A stretch of DNA of 64,000 nucleotides, from assembly GCF_029867415.1 (NCBI RefSeq), contig NC_081180.1, positions 237,778,823 through 237,842,822 on the forward strand. The letters run 5' to 3'. The stretch is from Vicia villosa. Lineage: Eukaryota; Streptophyta; Magnoliopsida; Fabales; Fabaceae. Within the stretch, counting starts at the first letter, position 1. Each line of letters starts with the position of its first letter. The position numbers and the translations under genes were made by a program. This document shows positions 1 through 11,582 of the stretch, in pieces. The notes under the pieces are model-generated. The model did not search any database and had not been told where the DNA came from. It was given only the letters and a program-made list of their open reading frames with translations.

Positions 1-3000
1 GTCATACCCCAAAATTTGCCCACCATAATCTCAAGATATTTTGGCTCAAGAAGTCTCAGTTTCAACTGCTCAAGTAGCAAGCATGCATATCTCCTCCCAA
101 ATAAAGACCCATAATACCATTCATTCATTTTTATAACATTTATTTATTTTATTTGGATTTTATTCACTTAAAGTCTAAATAAACCAAATAAGTATAAAAA
201 ATATTTGAATTAATCCATGGGAATTTATTTTAATCATTCAAGAGGACTGTGGACAAATTATTGTCTATTCTCATGTTTTATTTGATTTATTTAAAGCCAA
301 GTTAAAATCAAATAAAATTATAGTTTAGCAATAAGAGATAAGCTAGGGTCCAAGTCCATTCTTTGACCTAATTTCATCCATTATATATACACAACAATAC
401 AAGTCATGAAAAAAAAACCCTTATTTTTTCCCTAACACCTCTCACGTACAAGCCTAACCTATCCTCTTCCACTAATACACCATTCTCTCACAGAGACCAT
501 ATTGTTTTCACCGTCACCATAACTTTCAAACCATAAAACCTTCATCAAACTTTCGATCCATTAACACTCCTCAAAGACCTTCATATATTCATCAATCTAA
601 CCATCAATAAACAAATCCCAATATCCACCATGTTTATAAACACAAACCAAATAATAAAAAACCATGTGAACATGAATATCTAACAAACAATGTATTTTTT
701 GTTTCTCTTTTTCTAAACAGGAATCAAATGGAAATAGAAAAGAATTATGAAGGGAGAAACGAATCGGAAGCAGCACCACAACGATGAACGTCGGCCTCCC
801 TCACCGGATCCACACAACCACCGCGAATTCATCACTACAGCAACACCATCAGATCTTCCGCCAAACCCGCAGCACCTACGCCAAACAACAACACAAAACG
901 CCACCGCACCGGACAAAAGATCACCGCCGCTTGGGCCCGACGAAGCCCAATCGTCGACGAGGACGAAACCGCGATCTCCAGCTTCCTCCGCCCACAGCTC
1001 CGTGTCGGATCCAAACAAGCACCACCTCCAATCGGTAATTTTTCTTCTTCCGCCCTGATATGGTATCTGCGTTATGCTGTTGTTTGTTGTTTTGGTTAAC
1101 AAATATGGTGGTCCTCTTATCTCTGAGAGAAAGTAAAAAGCAAAATTGCTTTTATGGTACTGGTAGTGACATAGCTTTTTTTTTTAATTGTTTGGTTTCA
1201 ATTCATTTGCCATTAGATTTCAATGTTAAAAAGTCAAGATCTAGATTTTTCTTCTTAAAAATAATAATAATAATAAATAAATAATTTAAATGAATTAAAG
1301 AAAAAGGACACGGCTGAGCATGGGAGTGTTACCTCCATATTATCATTAGAATAATTTAGGTTAGTTTTGTAGTAGTGTTACTATTATCATGACTAATTAT
1401 TAGATTTTCTAATTAATTAATTTTTTAGGAATTCTATGTTAGTTATTTAGTAAATTAATTTTTTAGGTGATGTAACTATTAACAGAAAATATGAAAAATA
1501 TAAAAAAAATATCTCCCTTCGGTTAGACTTTATTTTACATTAACAAATTAAATACTTTTTTAAGCAAACTAAATATAAAATACAAAAATACGTTTATTTA
1601 GATTTTAGATTTTCTTTAATTAATTTTTTATTATTATTTTTTCGTATTTCCTTTATCATTTTATGCATTAGTATTTTGCTACCATTTTCTTGTTTATTGC
1701 GAGGTACATTCGAGCTGTTCATCTATTCTTGCAAATATTCGCAAATTCATCCTCAATCTCCTACCATCCTGATCTAACGTACATAAAGCTGAAGGTTTAC
1801 CGTGCGCCCTTAAAGGCTGCCACAATGAACCAAAGCTAAGTCCTGATTTTACACTCATTTAAATATTTGTTATTTTACCCTTTTTTTTAGGGTTTACCTT
1901 TAAATATAATGAATTCCGCATACACTCAATTCTTTTTTCTGTTTGCCTTTGCTCTGCAAATTTTTTTTCAGGGTTAGCCCCGAGTTCCCGACTGCAAACC
2001 ATGTCAGATCAAATCAAGCTAAGTACTTTTGTTTATTTTATTATTTTAAATTCAATATATTCGTTATTTTTAGGGTTAGTGACGTTTGCCTCCGAACCGA
2101 TAATGCACTCACCCTTCTGTTTATTCTTTCTTTTCCAATTTTCAGGGTTTATCGAACGCCGAAGCTACGAGTTTGGTAACCCTAAAACCTAACTTCAATA
2201 TTTTATGCTTTAATTATTATTACTTATGTCAAACCCTATTAAGGGATCCCCTGGTTACAATTTCCCTCCCCCATATCTGTTTTGATTATATTATTTAAAT
2301 GCGTGGTTAGTAATCCTAGGGAGTGCAACCTTTGAATTGAACATAGAATCACTAAATTTACAAGATAATATATTTGAATATAATCACGTGATTGGTGCAC
2401 ACACGCCCACTCTTGGGTAACCTCTCTGTTGCCTTGTTGCCTGTTGCCTTGTTGCCTGTTGCCTTGTTGCCTTGTATTTTGTGCAGAATAGCCAGTCCCT
2501 CGAATACGAGGATACCTCAGCCATGTTGCCTCGATTAAAGGTCATGGTCCCTAATGATGCTGCCTTCGATACACTAACATGACCTCGACCCTCGGAAGTT
2601 GCCTACGGAAAAGGCTGAGGTATCTTCTGGTTGCCTACGAAAGGCTATTCTGATCCTTCCCCTTAGACTACCTGCCTCTCTATGGCATGGGTCAGTCTTT
2701 GAGCGAATGATAATTCGATGACCCTTCTACCTCCAAACGAAAGGCTTCCTGCCCTCTTATGGCAAGGACTGACCCTTTCATTCTGAAAGGCTAAAAAGAG
2801 ACCTATCATCTGAGTTTAAGGTAATTGCCCTTAATTGCCTTGCCATGCTCTATTTTCTATATTCTTTCTCAAAATTCTTCAAAAGCTGGCTACGCTCATT
2901 TACGAGCTAAAGTCCATTTTTCCTCTTTCATCTACATTTTCTGAAAACAAAAGAGCAAAGCAATTAAGAGCCCGTGGAAAACCATGGATGGAAAGGGTGC

Positions 3001-3167
3001 CTTACACCTTCCCTTTGCATAAATTACCCCCCGAACTTAGATTTCTTTAAAAGGTTTTTTTCTGTTTCTTTTAGCCTTTCTGAATTTGTTTGGATAAAAT
3101 AAAAGTCGGTGGCGACTCATGCTTAACCGCGACATTTTCGATATAAAAGTCAGTTCACCGTATTACA
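1..3167 (+). mobile_element. Ogre/Tat-type Ty3 LTR (5' LTR, first base outside window)
   Basis: The window opens inside the LTR start motif (T)GTCATACCCCAAAA, and the LTR ends with GTATTACA at 3167. The same start and end occur in the inverse-orientation copy at 18871-22760, and the same end region occurs at 54664-57747, so the boundaries are supported by comparison within the window. The last 70 bases (AAAAGTCGGTGGCGACTC, then CACCGTATTACA) are almost identical among copies. A degenerate ORF of the same element follows at 3212. An LTR over 3 kb is typical of the Tat/Ogre lineage in legumes (family knowledge). I see no gene in it; the open frames at 713-1284 lie in variable LTR sequence. Confidence 0.85.
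2420..2476 (+). repeat. Short tandem repeat in Ogre LTR (TTGCCTGTTGCC type)
   Basis: About four imperfect copies of a TTGCC-rich unit alternate as TTGCCTTG and TTGCCTG. The inverse-orientation LTR has the complementary short version at about 19558-19600, so this is an unstable minisatellite belonging to the LTR family. Confidence 0.75.
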
Positions 3168-3211
3168 CATGCCATTTTTCAGGTATCCAAAGTCAACACT
3201 TCTCATCAAGA

Positions 3212-3808
3212 ATGGCTAACAGTGTGACCGTCAACAAAAAGACTACGAAGCATACCTTCTCTTGCAGTTTCTACCGTGAGGATATAACACCTTTGGTTCG
3301 ATTGAGCACCCGAGTTACTGGGCAAAATTTGGATGAATTCAGAAAGACTTATGGCCACATTCTGCTTATGTTAACTACTCGTATTGATGAGTGGGGTCTT
3401 TACACTCTTCTTCAGTTTTATGATTCTGAGCTGTGCTGCTTTACCTTTCAAGATTACCAACTAGCCCCTACCCTCGAAGAGTATGCACATATTCTTCAAA
3501 TCAAAGTTCAACATAAGGTTCCTTTTGTGTGTGCACCCGAGAAGCCCAAAATGGATCGCATTGCTGATGCTCTTTATTTGAGCATGAAGGACGTTAAGGA
3601 TAACTGGAAGCCTAATGGTGGGACCCATGGATTCTATGTGAAATTTCTGATGAGGGAAGCTGAAGCCCTTGCTGATAAGGAAAAGTGGAAAGAATTCAAT
3701 GCTCTCCTGGCCGTCATGATCTATGGATTAGTGATGTTCCCGAATATTCCAAATTTTGTTGATCTCACTGCCATTTGTCTCTTCATGGATCAAAATCCTG
3801 TCACACTA
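3212..3808 (+). pseudogene. Ogre/Tat element first ORF, N-terminal fragment (DUF7745-like)
   Basis: About 199 residues are open from the ATG at 3212, which lies 45 bases after the LTR end; the open frame reaches back to 3119 but that part is LTR sequence. The protein reads like the conserved N-terminal domain of the extra ORF found before gag-pol in legume Ogre/Tat elements. Landmarks are LSTRVTGQNLDEF, WGLYTLLQFYD, FTFQDYQLAPTLEEYAHIL, KDNWKPNGGTHGFY and LTAICLFMDQNPV. It breaks off abruptly after QNPV, where an unrelated Ty3-type LTR begins on the other strand, so gag-pol is absent. Its function in the element is not established. The family call rests on remembered protein patterns; no search was run. 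Confidence 0.75.
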
Positions 3809-4769
3809 TGAATCACATAAAATATATGGGACATGACTCATGTATATGCATGTGGTATCAATCGGAGCTTCAGCCCCCGTCACCAATTGCCCAATTCAGA
3901 GGCACAAGGCATAAGCCTTCGTCACTAATTTGCCAATCCAGCCGTCACAATATATATGCAAATGTATGCGACTCGATGGACCGAACATCACACAACACCA
4001 TCATCATCATCATCATCATCATTTACTTCACAAAAATATTCGTCACAAGGCACACGCCCATATCTTAATCATTACCGATTATTAAAGGTAATACACTTCA
4101 CACATAATACAACAACTTCATACAACAACGAAACAATTCCAATAATTCTTCAAATCAATGGACGATACCATTAGCAAAATAATCACAAAGATATTCACAA
4201 CAATCATATTCACGGTCAAATTCGCAAGATACCGTAATTTACCGCTAAACCGAATAGTTAATCTAAGTTCAAGTTTATTCCAATTAAATAGGCTTATTAA
4301 AAATTAATCTAACTATTAATTTGATCGACCAATTAATATCACAATTTCGACCAAAGAACACCACCACGTTAATGTACTAATTAAACTTAGCTACCACGTC
4401 AATTTTCATCAAATTCCGGACAACTAATTAGACCGCTTAATTCGGCTATTTCAATCAAACGGGATTGTTTTGCATTTTATTAGTCCTATCCTACTGTTAT
4501 TGCTATGTGAAACATATAAATCTTTATTATTCCTATTTTTGTTCTTCAACGATCCTATCCGTAATAATAATAAAATAATAGCAATATTTGATATATCATG
4601 AGTGTTGTAGCAGCCATTATTTTTCTCTGTTCAACTCCAAATTAAAGCCGATGTTATTATATTCTAGTAGAAATTAAAGTTTGTGAGTTTGTTATATTAG
4701 ATACTGTGCTGCCATCTTTCTAAATGACCATGCCAGACATGCTTATCACAACGCATTGGAAAAGACTTC

Positions 4770-4853
<84 letters not shown>

Positions 4854-5517
4854 GGAGTTAATGTCGTAGTAGTATAGATTTTCACATAACAACAATTTCA
4901 ACTACAATGACAAACAGATTCAATACGGTAAAGCAAAACCTAAATCCATAATCTCCAACATACAATTGCTCATAAGCCCCATTATAGGAAGAGAACTCCA
5001 CCCTTACCTCTTGTTTGGATTGAAGAAACCTCTACAACTCTAGCACTTGGATTGGGATTCCTCTTCAAGACCTAGCTTCCTTTCTCTCCAAATGGTTTCT
5101 AAATTTTTTTTTCTGGTTTTCTACACTTTCCTCACACTACCACTACACTAAACATATTCTTTATTATAACATTGGACCTAACAATTAATACCACATTTCC
5201 ATTTTTCACTTAATTAAAATAGGCCCAACTAATATCTACAATTATATTTCATTAAAAATAAAATCCGATTATTCAAATATACCGAATTATTACTCAATGC
5301 CTCATATTTCCGGTCTAATCTCAATTACTCGGACACTTCCCAAAATGCTAGGTATTAGCTCATTAATGTTTCTAATGCTAAAAATATCAAAATATCTGAC
5401 TAAATATTGATCCGCTATCTCAAACTAATACCGACAAAATCGTCCCAAAACGCGAAAAATTCAATAAACATCACAATTGTTAAAATCAAGCAAATAATTA
5501 TATTTCCGGGCGTTACA
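3807..5517 (-). mobile_element. Ty3-type LTR fragment (family A), 3' part missing
   Basis: On the minus strand it starts at 5517 with TGTAACGCCCGGAAAT, matching the TGTAACGCCCC and TGTAACACCCC starts of the LTRs ending at 47518 and 17479. Its other end (ACATGACTCATGTATATGCATGTGG, then GGCATAAGCC) aligns with the middle of those LTRs near 15335 and 45996. Roughly 0.8 kb of the LTR is therefore lost at the 3807 junction with the Ogre ORF. It contains a (CAT)n run at 3990-4022 and a (TA)n run at 4772-4848. There is no coding capacity. Confidence 0.65.
4772..4848. repeat. (TA)n microsatellite
   Basis: Uninterrupted TA dinucleotides for about 77 bases. The Ile-Tyr open frames across it are artefacts. 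Confidence 0.97.
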
Positions 5518-6205
5518 CTTTATGCATCAAGTAACAGACCTCGTATCTCCAAATTTTGAAAATCTATCTCCAGCCACATCACATCTTAATACATTTCTGA
5601 ATTAGATCCCAATATAATGGTAATTATATTATGGAGATACATCTTCGTATATATTACGGAGATGCATCTCTGGACGCTAGTTGTTCAAAATTGCGCCAAA
5701 ATCCTTATCCTTCCTCACTTCTAAATAAACAACTTTAAACCTCTTCATTTCTCAAACTCTCTCAAACTACATTCAAGAAATCAAGCAACTTCAAAACTTC
5801 CTCCATCAACATCAACTCCAATCAACCATCTTCAAGCAACTATTTGTAAGTTATTGACTTTTATAAACTATATTGAGTTTTTGTATAAATTTGTAGAAAT
5901 TGATGATAAGGTTATCAAACAAACAGATTATACATGTTTGATAGCTTATACATAATGAGAAACGAGTTGGATAGGTAGTTTTGTTGATCAATGCATTATT
6001 TTTGAAGATTTGGGGGACTGTATTTCTCCATTGACGTTGGTGAGAGTTGTAGTAAATTTTGAAGATGCTTCTTCGGAATTCCGCATCGTTTGGAAACCCA
6101 TAACCCGAAGATGCATCTCCGTAGTATATCAGTTTGCATTTTTTTGTCTTTTTTTGGATTGAACTCTTTATGTAACTCTTGTAGTGTGGTTTACTCACAG
6201 GAATT
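5518..6205 (+). other. Leader and promoter region of a plant-mobile-domain pseudogene
   Basis: Non-coding stretch between the LTR end and the ATG of the next entry. It holds several copies of a self-complementary motif, AGATGCATCT and variants (near 5664 and 6111, with weaker ones near 5545, 5632 and 6063). A pyrimidine-rich leader at about 5700-5845 ends in CTATTTGTAAGTTATT, a plausible splice donor. It pairs with a TTTACTCACAG acceptor 5 bases before the ATG at 6206, suggesting a 5'UTR intron. The splicing model is inference. Confidence 0.45.
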
Positions 6206-6985
6206 ATGGCTGATAGACAATATCGGTTGAGACATGGCAGGATTGCACAACATGCATTTGTTCAAAGGAAAATGAGTCAACAATCACAGACTCTTATTAA
6301 CTCTAGCCTGATTGATGCAGAGGCGTCATCTTCTGGAACTCATGTAACTCATGCCTTCATCTTCTTCCCGTGGGTGACGAGTGTCCCCTCCTCATGCATC
6401 CCTGCCTCCATCTTTCCGTGGACGACAGAGTTCACCTATTCAGGCACCTGAGGCAGCAAAGGTACCCGAGTCACAGGAGGTACCTCAGACTATAGGCACC
6501 CCAGGCCCAAAAGACAGCATCGACATATAAGGCACCCTTGGACTAGGAGGCAGTGGAGGTACCTCAGGGGTTTAGAGAAAGTCGTCAAACTTATCATTGT
6601 GACCTCTTTACTGGGACCATACTGCCATACATGTCTGGGACGGAGAGGAAAAATTAAGTTGGATTCATTCTTTTTAAATTATGTTTGTTGTAATATTAAA
6701 TTATGTTTGTTGGATTCATTCTTTTTAAATTATATCTGCAGGACCGTGATTCGTTAAAAATCATCAACCATGGCATAAACTTACTGGCCTGCATCAGCCT
6801 AATGAGCAGTGGTTTCAAGAAGTTTTGCAGCTATCAAGGATGTGAGACTTGTGAAAGACCAATTATGTTACGGTTAACCATGGTATGATGCATCTACCAC
6901 ATGGTGAGATGTTTATCACACTGGACAATGTCTCATGTCTGCTGCATCTTCCAATTAGGGGAGACTTTTAGATCATGGGTGAAGG
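6206..6985 (+). pseudogene. Plant mobile domain (PMD, 'phosphatase 7 long form'-like) pseudogene
   Basis: The ATG at 6206 begins MADRQYRLRHGRIAQHAF, a basic N-terminus followed by Ser/Pro-rich low-complexity sequence, as in legume proteins annotated as serine/threonine phosphatase 7 long-form homologues. Conserved PMD blocks follow in different frames: YWDHTAIHVWDGEE near 6610-6650, a WHKL-GLHQPNEQWFQ-like block near 6770-6820, YVTVNHGMMH-like sequence near 6870, and HGEMFITLDNVSCLLHLPIRG at 6900-6962. The expected LLDHG appears only after a one-base shift. Frameshifts and stops rule out a full-length product. An AT-rich tandemly repeated insert at 6660-6740 may be an intron ending TCTGCAG. 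PMD genes are often carried by transposons. The element ends at 6985, where a copia LTR begins. Confidence 0.7.
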
Positions 6986-8263
6986 TGTGAAAAACACTAG
7001 AAAGGGGGGTTTGAATGGGGTTTTTAAAACATAATGCTTTTTAATAAAACAATTCCCCTTTCTTGAAACCACAAACTCGATACTATTGATAATAACAAAA
7101 AGATGCAAGGAAAGAACAAGGTATTTTTATACTAGTTCACTTGACAAATATCAAGCTAGTCCAGTCCACCCTTCCGAGGTGATTTCGCCTTTCTCAATCG
7201 AGAACTTAATCCACTATAACCAAACTAATTACAATCACATGGGCAACTGTTGGTGACAAACCTTGCACAGGTACCCCTGTGACTAACTATAATGCACGAG
7301 CAACCGCCGGTGACTAACCTTGCACAGGCACCCCTGTGACTAACACCTGCACAAGCAACCGCTTATGACTAACAACCTCTAAGACTCTCTAGACCTAGAC
7401 TTCTCGAGACTACCTTTACCCAGTCTCTCAAGGAACAATCAAACAACCTTTGATTAGGGTTTGTTTATAATATAGTGCTTCTACACAAGCAGTATGTAAA
7501 CTTTTCTTTTTTAAATCTACGACTAAAAGAAATATGAAGCTATTAATAATCAATACGTAATGAATATGATCGTGAGCGTTCTTGCTTCTTCTTTCAGTCT
7601 TCAAGCCTTTATATAGCCAATACAATAATATATCCGTTGGAGGGCGGTTTTGGAACTTCCAGAAGTTTGGGGGCTTGAACGTAGTGGGAGACAAGATAAT
7701 ACGCAACGTCCGTCCTTTCTTGGTAGTGGAACGAAACATTCGTCTGTACCTTGTACTACATAGTAAAGTTATCTTCTTTCCTTCTTGAACTTCAGAGGAT
7801 CACTTCATGAGTTGGAAGAAAAGAGAATAAGCTTTGAATTTTTTATAACTTCAAGTCTTCAGAGTCACATCTTCAGAGTCTTCAGCACTTGGTCTTCAGA
7901 ATCCTTTATCTTCATAAACTTGAGTCTTTAGAGCTTCAAGTCTTCAGTGTCTTCAGAACCATGTTTTCAGAGTCATTCAGCACTTGATCTTCAGAACTGG
8001 TTTCTTTAGACTTCGTAACAGAGTGATAACTTCAGATGATTATGCTTTTGAAGTGGTTGCTACTGTTCATCGGAACGTGTGTAGCGCAGAAACATAACCT
8101 GGTGGCTTCTGATGTTTTGGCCACGCCTTTTCATCAGAATCATAACTTATTTTTTAAGTAATCAACAAAACAAACGTTCGTATAAAAAAATTATTCATAC
8201 CCACATACACATTGTTATCATAAAAACTCAGAGACGTATTGTATAACCAATCTTGTTCTAACA
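6986..8263 (-). mobile_element. 3' LTR of Sirevirus-like Ty1-copia element (element S1)
   Basis: On the minus strand it starts TGTTAGAACAAGATTGG at 8263 and ends GTGTTTTTCACA at 6986 (1278 bases). It is directly preceded by a polypurine tract and a sequence reading TTTGTCATCATCAAAAAGAGGG, the usual pre-LTR context of Sireviruses. From about 7858 to 8010 it carries around ten CTTCAGA/TCTTCAG motifs. The five bases next to its outer end are GAAGG; the partner TSD is lost. Confidence 0.8.
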
Positions 8264-8279
8264 ATCTCCCTCTTTTTGA
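8264..8279 (-). promoter_or_regulatory. Polypurine tract of element S1
   Basis: Minus-strand AAAAAGAGGGAGAT abuts the LTR start TGTTAG. This is the primer site for plus-strand synthesis in LTR retrotransposons. A second purine tract, AAAAAAGGGGGAGAAAA, lies on the minus strand at about 9280-9296. Multiple PPTs are a known Sirevirus trait. Confidence 0.8.
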
Positions 8280-8465
8280 TGATGACAAAACAATGTATTT
8301 TGATGACACAATTTTGTACATAATCATAAGATTTTCAGAGAGAAAAAAAAGATGAGGAATACTTATCCTTAATGAGAAACTCCTCCTGAGTCAAGGACTT
8401 GGTAAAGATCAGATGTCATGATTATGAACCATCCTGGGTAGCTCCCCTGGTTCCAATAGACTAGA

Positions 8466-9300
8466 TACTATCTTTAGAGTCTTGATACCAGAGATCTTCA
8501 ATTTTTGGAACTTGATTGATAGATTCATTTCAGAGCCTGATTTCCTTTCTGGAAAATGCAGTACCTAAATGAAATCCTTCAGAGCCTAATCTTGTTAGAT
8601 TTGGTTGAGGTCTTTCAAAGCCTCATTGTCAACTTCAAGGCCTAGTTGCTTAAAATGCGATCTTTGTAAAAACTCAGAGCCTGATTATGTATGACATCTT
8701 CTTAGAGTTTGATTCCAGAATCACATTCTCGGAGTCAGATTTCCAAAGTACTCTCAGAGTTTGATTGCTAATATCTGATTTATAAATTGATATTCATAGC
8801 TTTCAATGTCTGACGCCAAAATTTCTGAATCTGGTGTCAATCAAAGTTGTATGATATCATCCTGAAAAACAGAACATTTCTAACACGAACAAAAGTTTAT
8901 ATGGGGTTAGTAAATGTAAGCAGTTTTATTTCAGGAATTGATCATTAATCATAAAAAATAACTCTAGATTTTTCGTTTAGGCACTGCATTTTCCAGAATG
9001 GAAATCAGGCTCTGAAATGAATCTATCAACCAGGTTGTGAAAATGGAAGATCTCTGGTATCAAGACTCTAAAGATAGTATCCGGTTTATAAATTGATATT
9101 TATAGCTTTCAGTTTCTCACGCCAAACTTTCAGAATCTGATGTCAATCAAAGTTGTATGATATCATCCTGAAAAACAGAACATTTCTAACACGAATAGAA
9201 GTTTATATGGGGTTTGTAAATGTAAGCAGTTTTATTTCAAGAATTGATTATTAATCATCAAAATTAACTCCAGATTTTCTCCCCCTTTTTTGTCATAATC
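8466..9300. repeat. Inverted and direct duplications downstream of env-like ORF
   Basis: The segment 8466-8565 recurs as its reverse complement at about 8984-9084; landmarks are ATACTATCTTTAGAGTCTTG and TCATTTCAGAGCCTGATTTCC. Separately, about 8780-8965 recurs in direct orientation at about 9085-9265, sharing GTCAATCAAAGTTGTATG and GAAAAACAGAACATTTCTAA. This non-coding region, between the env-like ORF and the 3' LTR, was therefore rearranged by an inverted plus a direct duplication. No coding sequence is seen from 8280 to 9540. Confidence 0.8.
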
Positions 9301-9539
9301 AAAAAGATATTATGTGTGAAAAACATAAGACAAAATATAAGAAGGCAAGAGAATATCATAAGCAAAACATTTGATTGATAATAACGCAGTTTTGATCATC
9401 TGAAGGACAAAAATGGCATACAAAGCAAAACACAATAGATTCCTAGGGTTCTAGAAAAAAAAAAGGAAAAATAACAATCCTAGAATCTAAGGTTTGGAGG
9501 GTCCAGATGAAGAAAATGTGTTCAAAGGGTTAGAATCTT

Positions 9540-11083
9540 TTGCAGCATGTCCTGAATATTTGCATTTACTTCCTTTTGTTCCTTAAAGTTTTCCTTGAAA
9601 ACTTCTTGTTCTCTCTTGTATCCCGCTTGTTCTTCTCTGATTTCATTAACAGATTGCTCCAAGCGAATATGACATAGTCAGTAGAAGAGACAACAACAAC
9701 AGTTTCATCTTCCTTTGATTTATCTTTAGGTTCTGCTTCTTGAGCCTTTCTGGCTTTCTCTTCAGCTTTTCGAAGCTTTTCTTCTTCAGCATCTTGAAGA
9801 GCTTTGGCTTCTTCTATTTTTTGCTTAGCAGCAAGTAGGTTAAAGAGTCCGATCCTTTTCTTCTTTTTCTTTCTCTTCAATATCTAAACATTCACAACTC
9901 TTGATGCATCTGAGAAACTCATAAATTTCTCAAACTCAGATTTCATCCACTTTTGGAAATTCTTCCAATAGATATCTAGATCCTGATGATCAGTGCTAGT
10001 GCTAGCTTCTCCTTTGTCCTTTGCATTCCTTTTCTTAGCCTTTCTATAAAACATATTAAAGAACTCATCCAGGGTTTTGGGAATTTTGGGAGAAGTTGGT
10101 TGACATGTGATTAAAGGCAAGGTTGTTGCAGGTAATTCAATAGACACCAAAAAAGATGGTGCAGGTGTAGTTGGGTATATTTGTCCAGGAAGGATCGTAG
10201 CAAGGGGTTGATCATTAAGAACTTCAAATGAATTTTTAGATGACGGTGATGAGGGATCAGAGTGTATGGATAGCGGCGAATCATTGTTGGTAGATAATTG
10301 AGGAGTGGATTCAAGTAGGTTTTGAGATATGGCAGAGTGGAATACTTCCGACACAGGAGTGGTAGTCAATGAAGTGTATGTCCGAATAGGTGATGATGGA
10401 ATGGGAAGAGTAAGAGATGGAAATGAAACTGGTTTTGAATTGTTTTATGTGGAGGCCATTATGAGGGATACAAGATCAAAGGATGTTAATACAGAACTTG
10501 TTGATGAATGTGGTAAAGTTTTAAACTCGGGTTCAAAGATGGAAGCTGGAAAAGTTGAGGTATTTAAAGCTGATGTAACAATCAGTTCTGACATGGTTGT
10601 TTGAGTGATAATGGCGGATGACAGTTCATTTACAGCCTTATCTAAAGATTCAGAGGTCAGAGGAATAGACGAATTACCTGGAGAAGCAGTTTTTCCTGAA
10701 TCAGTAGCCAGAGGAGTGTTCTTATACGCTTGACATTTGTCATGTTTCTCCTTTGTTCTGCATTCAATACCTTCTGATGTTTGCTTCCTTTTACCTTTAG
10801 AGGTTTTTAAAGGAACTGGTGCAGAAACTGGATCTTCATGTCTATCACAAGATATATCAACTCATGCTTTTGTCATCATAGCTATGTACTCAACAATCTC
10901 TTACGGGATATCCCTTTTAGTGAAATAAGGATAGTTTTCCACTCGAATTCTTCTTTCATCAATGTTAGATGGAGATGTTGAAGGGAAAATTTGGAATTGC
11001 CTGATCATTGTCATTGTTAGTTCAATAATGTAATATATAAAAGAACAGGTACAATAAGAGTCCCACTGGAATGTCAAGAACAT
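9540..11083 (-). pseudogene. Env-like third ORF of Sirevirus-like element S1, decayed
   Basis: Read on the minus strand from 11083, the frame starts with a block holding IRQFQIFPSTSPSN and ENYPYFTKRDIP. It continues, with in-frame stops near 10903 and 10860, through Ser/Thr/Pro-rich sequence to PKTLDEFFNMFYRKAKKR and DLDIYWKNFQKWMKSEFEKF. It ends in a charged coiled-coil stretch (KQKIEEAKALQDAEEEKLRK, 9566-9880). Placement between pol and the PPT/3' LTR fits the optional env-like ORF of Sireviruses. The family call comes from remembered similarity; this ORF has no known enzymatic motif. Pol and gag of the element are missing, because the reading frame is cut at 11083-11088 by another LTR. Confidence 0.6.
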
Positions 11084-11087
11084 GTTG

Positions 11088-11582
11088 TGTTGAAGTAATT
11101 CAACATCTGGAATAACATGTCACATGGGATGTCACGACATCATGCCTGAGCTGAAGTGAAGAGTTTTAATTAAATCTATGTGATTTAATTACTACAGAGT
11201 ATTGCAGCATATTCAGGGATATAATGCAATCAATCAATCAATCAAGGTGTGATTTGCGAAACAGGTCTGAAGAATAAATAAGAATATTCAAAGAATCAAT
11301 CGGTAGAATCATGGAAGAATATTCAAAGAATATGAAGATTATATAGTTTCTAAATATAGATATATTTTAGGAAGATATAGATTGAAGACCTTGCTTGTAG
11401 CAGAAGTTACAACATATGTAACAGAAAATAAGTTGTGATTAGAAACCCAAGTCCAGTTGGGAATAGGTTATAAATAGAAGCATTGTAACCTATGTTTTAT
11501 AAGCCAGTCAATTATTAAAAAGTTGTAATCATTAGGGTTAGGTTAGGTGAACCTCCCGCGTTGTCGTAAGGTCACTATGTAG
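11088..11582 (+). mobile_element. Ty1-copia LTR fragment
   Basis: It begins TGTTGAAGTAATTCAACA, itself an inverted repeat, and contains GGTTATAAATAGAAGC near 11468, a convincing TATA box, as in the U3/R border of copia LTRs. It is cut at about 11582, where the truncated Ty3-type LTR starts (ACCGCTTATTTTACG). No second LTR or internal region is visible, so the lineage is uncertain. Confidence 0.55.

Noticed and set aside
713..1284. Several open frames of 70-130 residues near the window start
   Set aside because: They lie in the body of an Ogre-type LTR, overlap each other on both strands and have no recognisable domain.
4697..4885. Ile-Tyr repeat proteins at 4697-4885, 52250-52465 and 55727-55974
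   Set aside because: Translations of (TA)n microsatellites.
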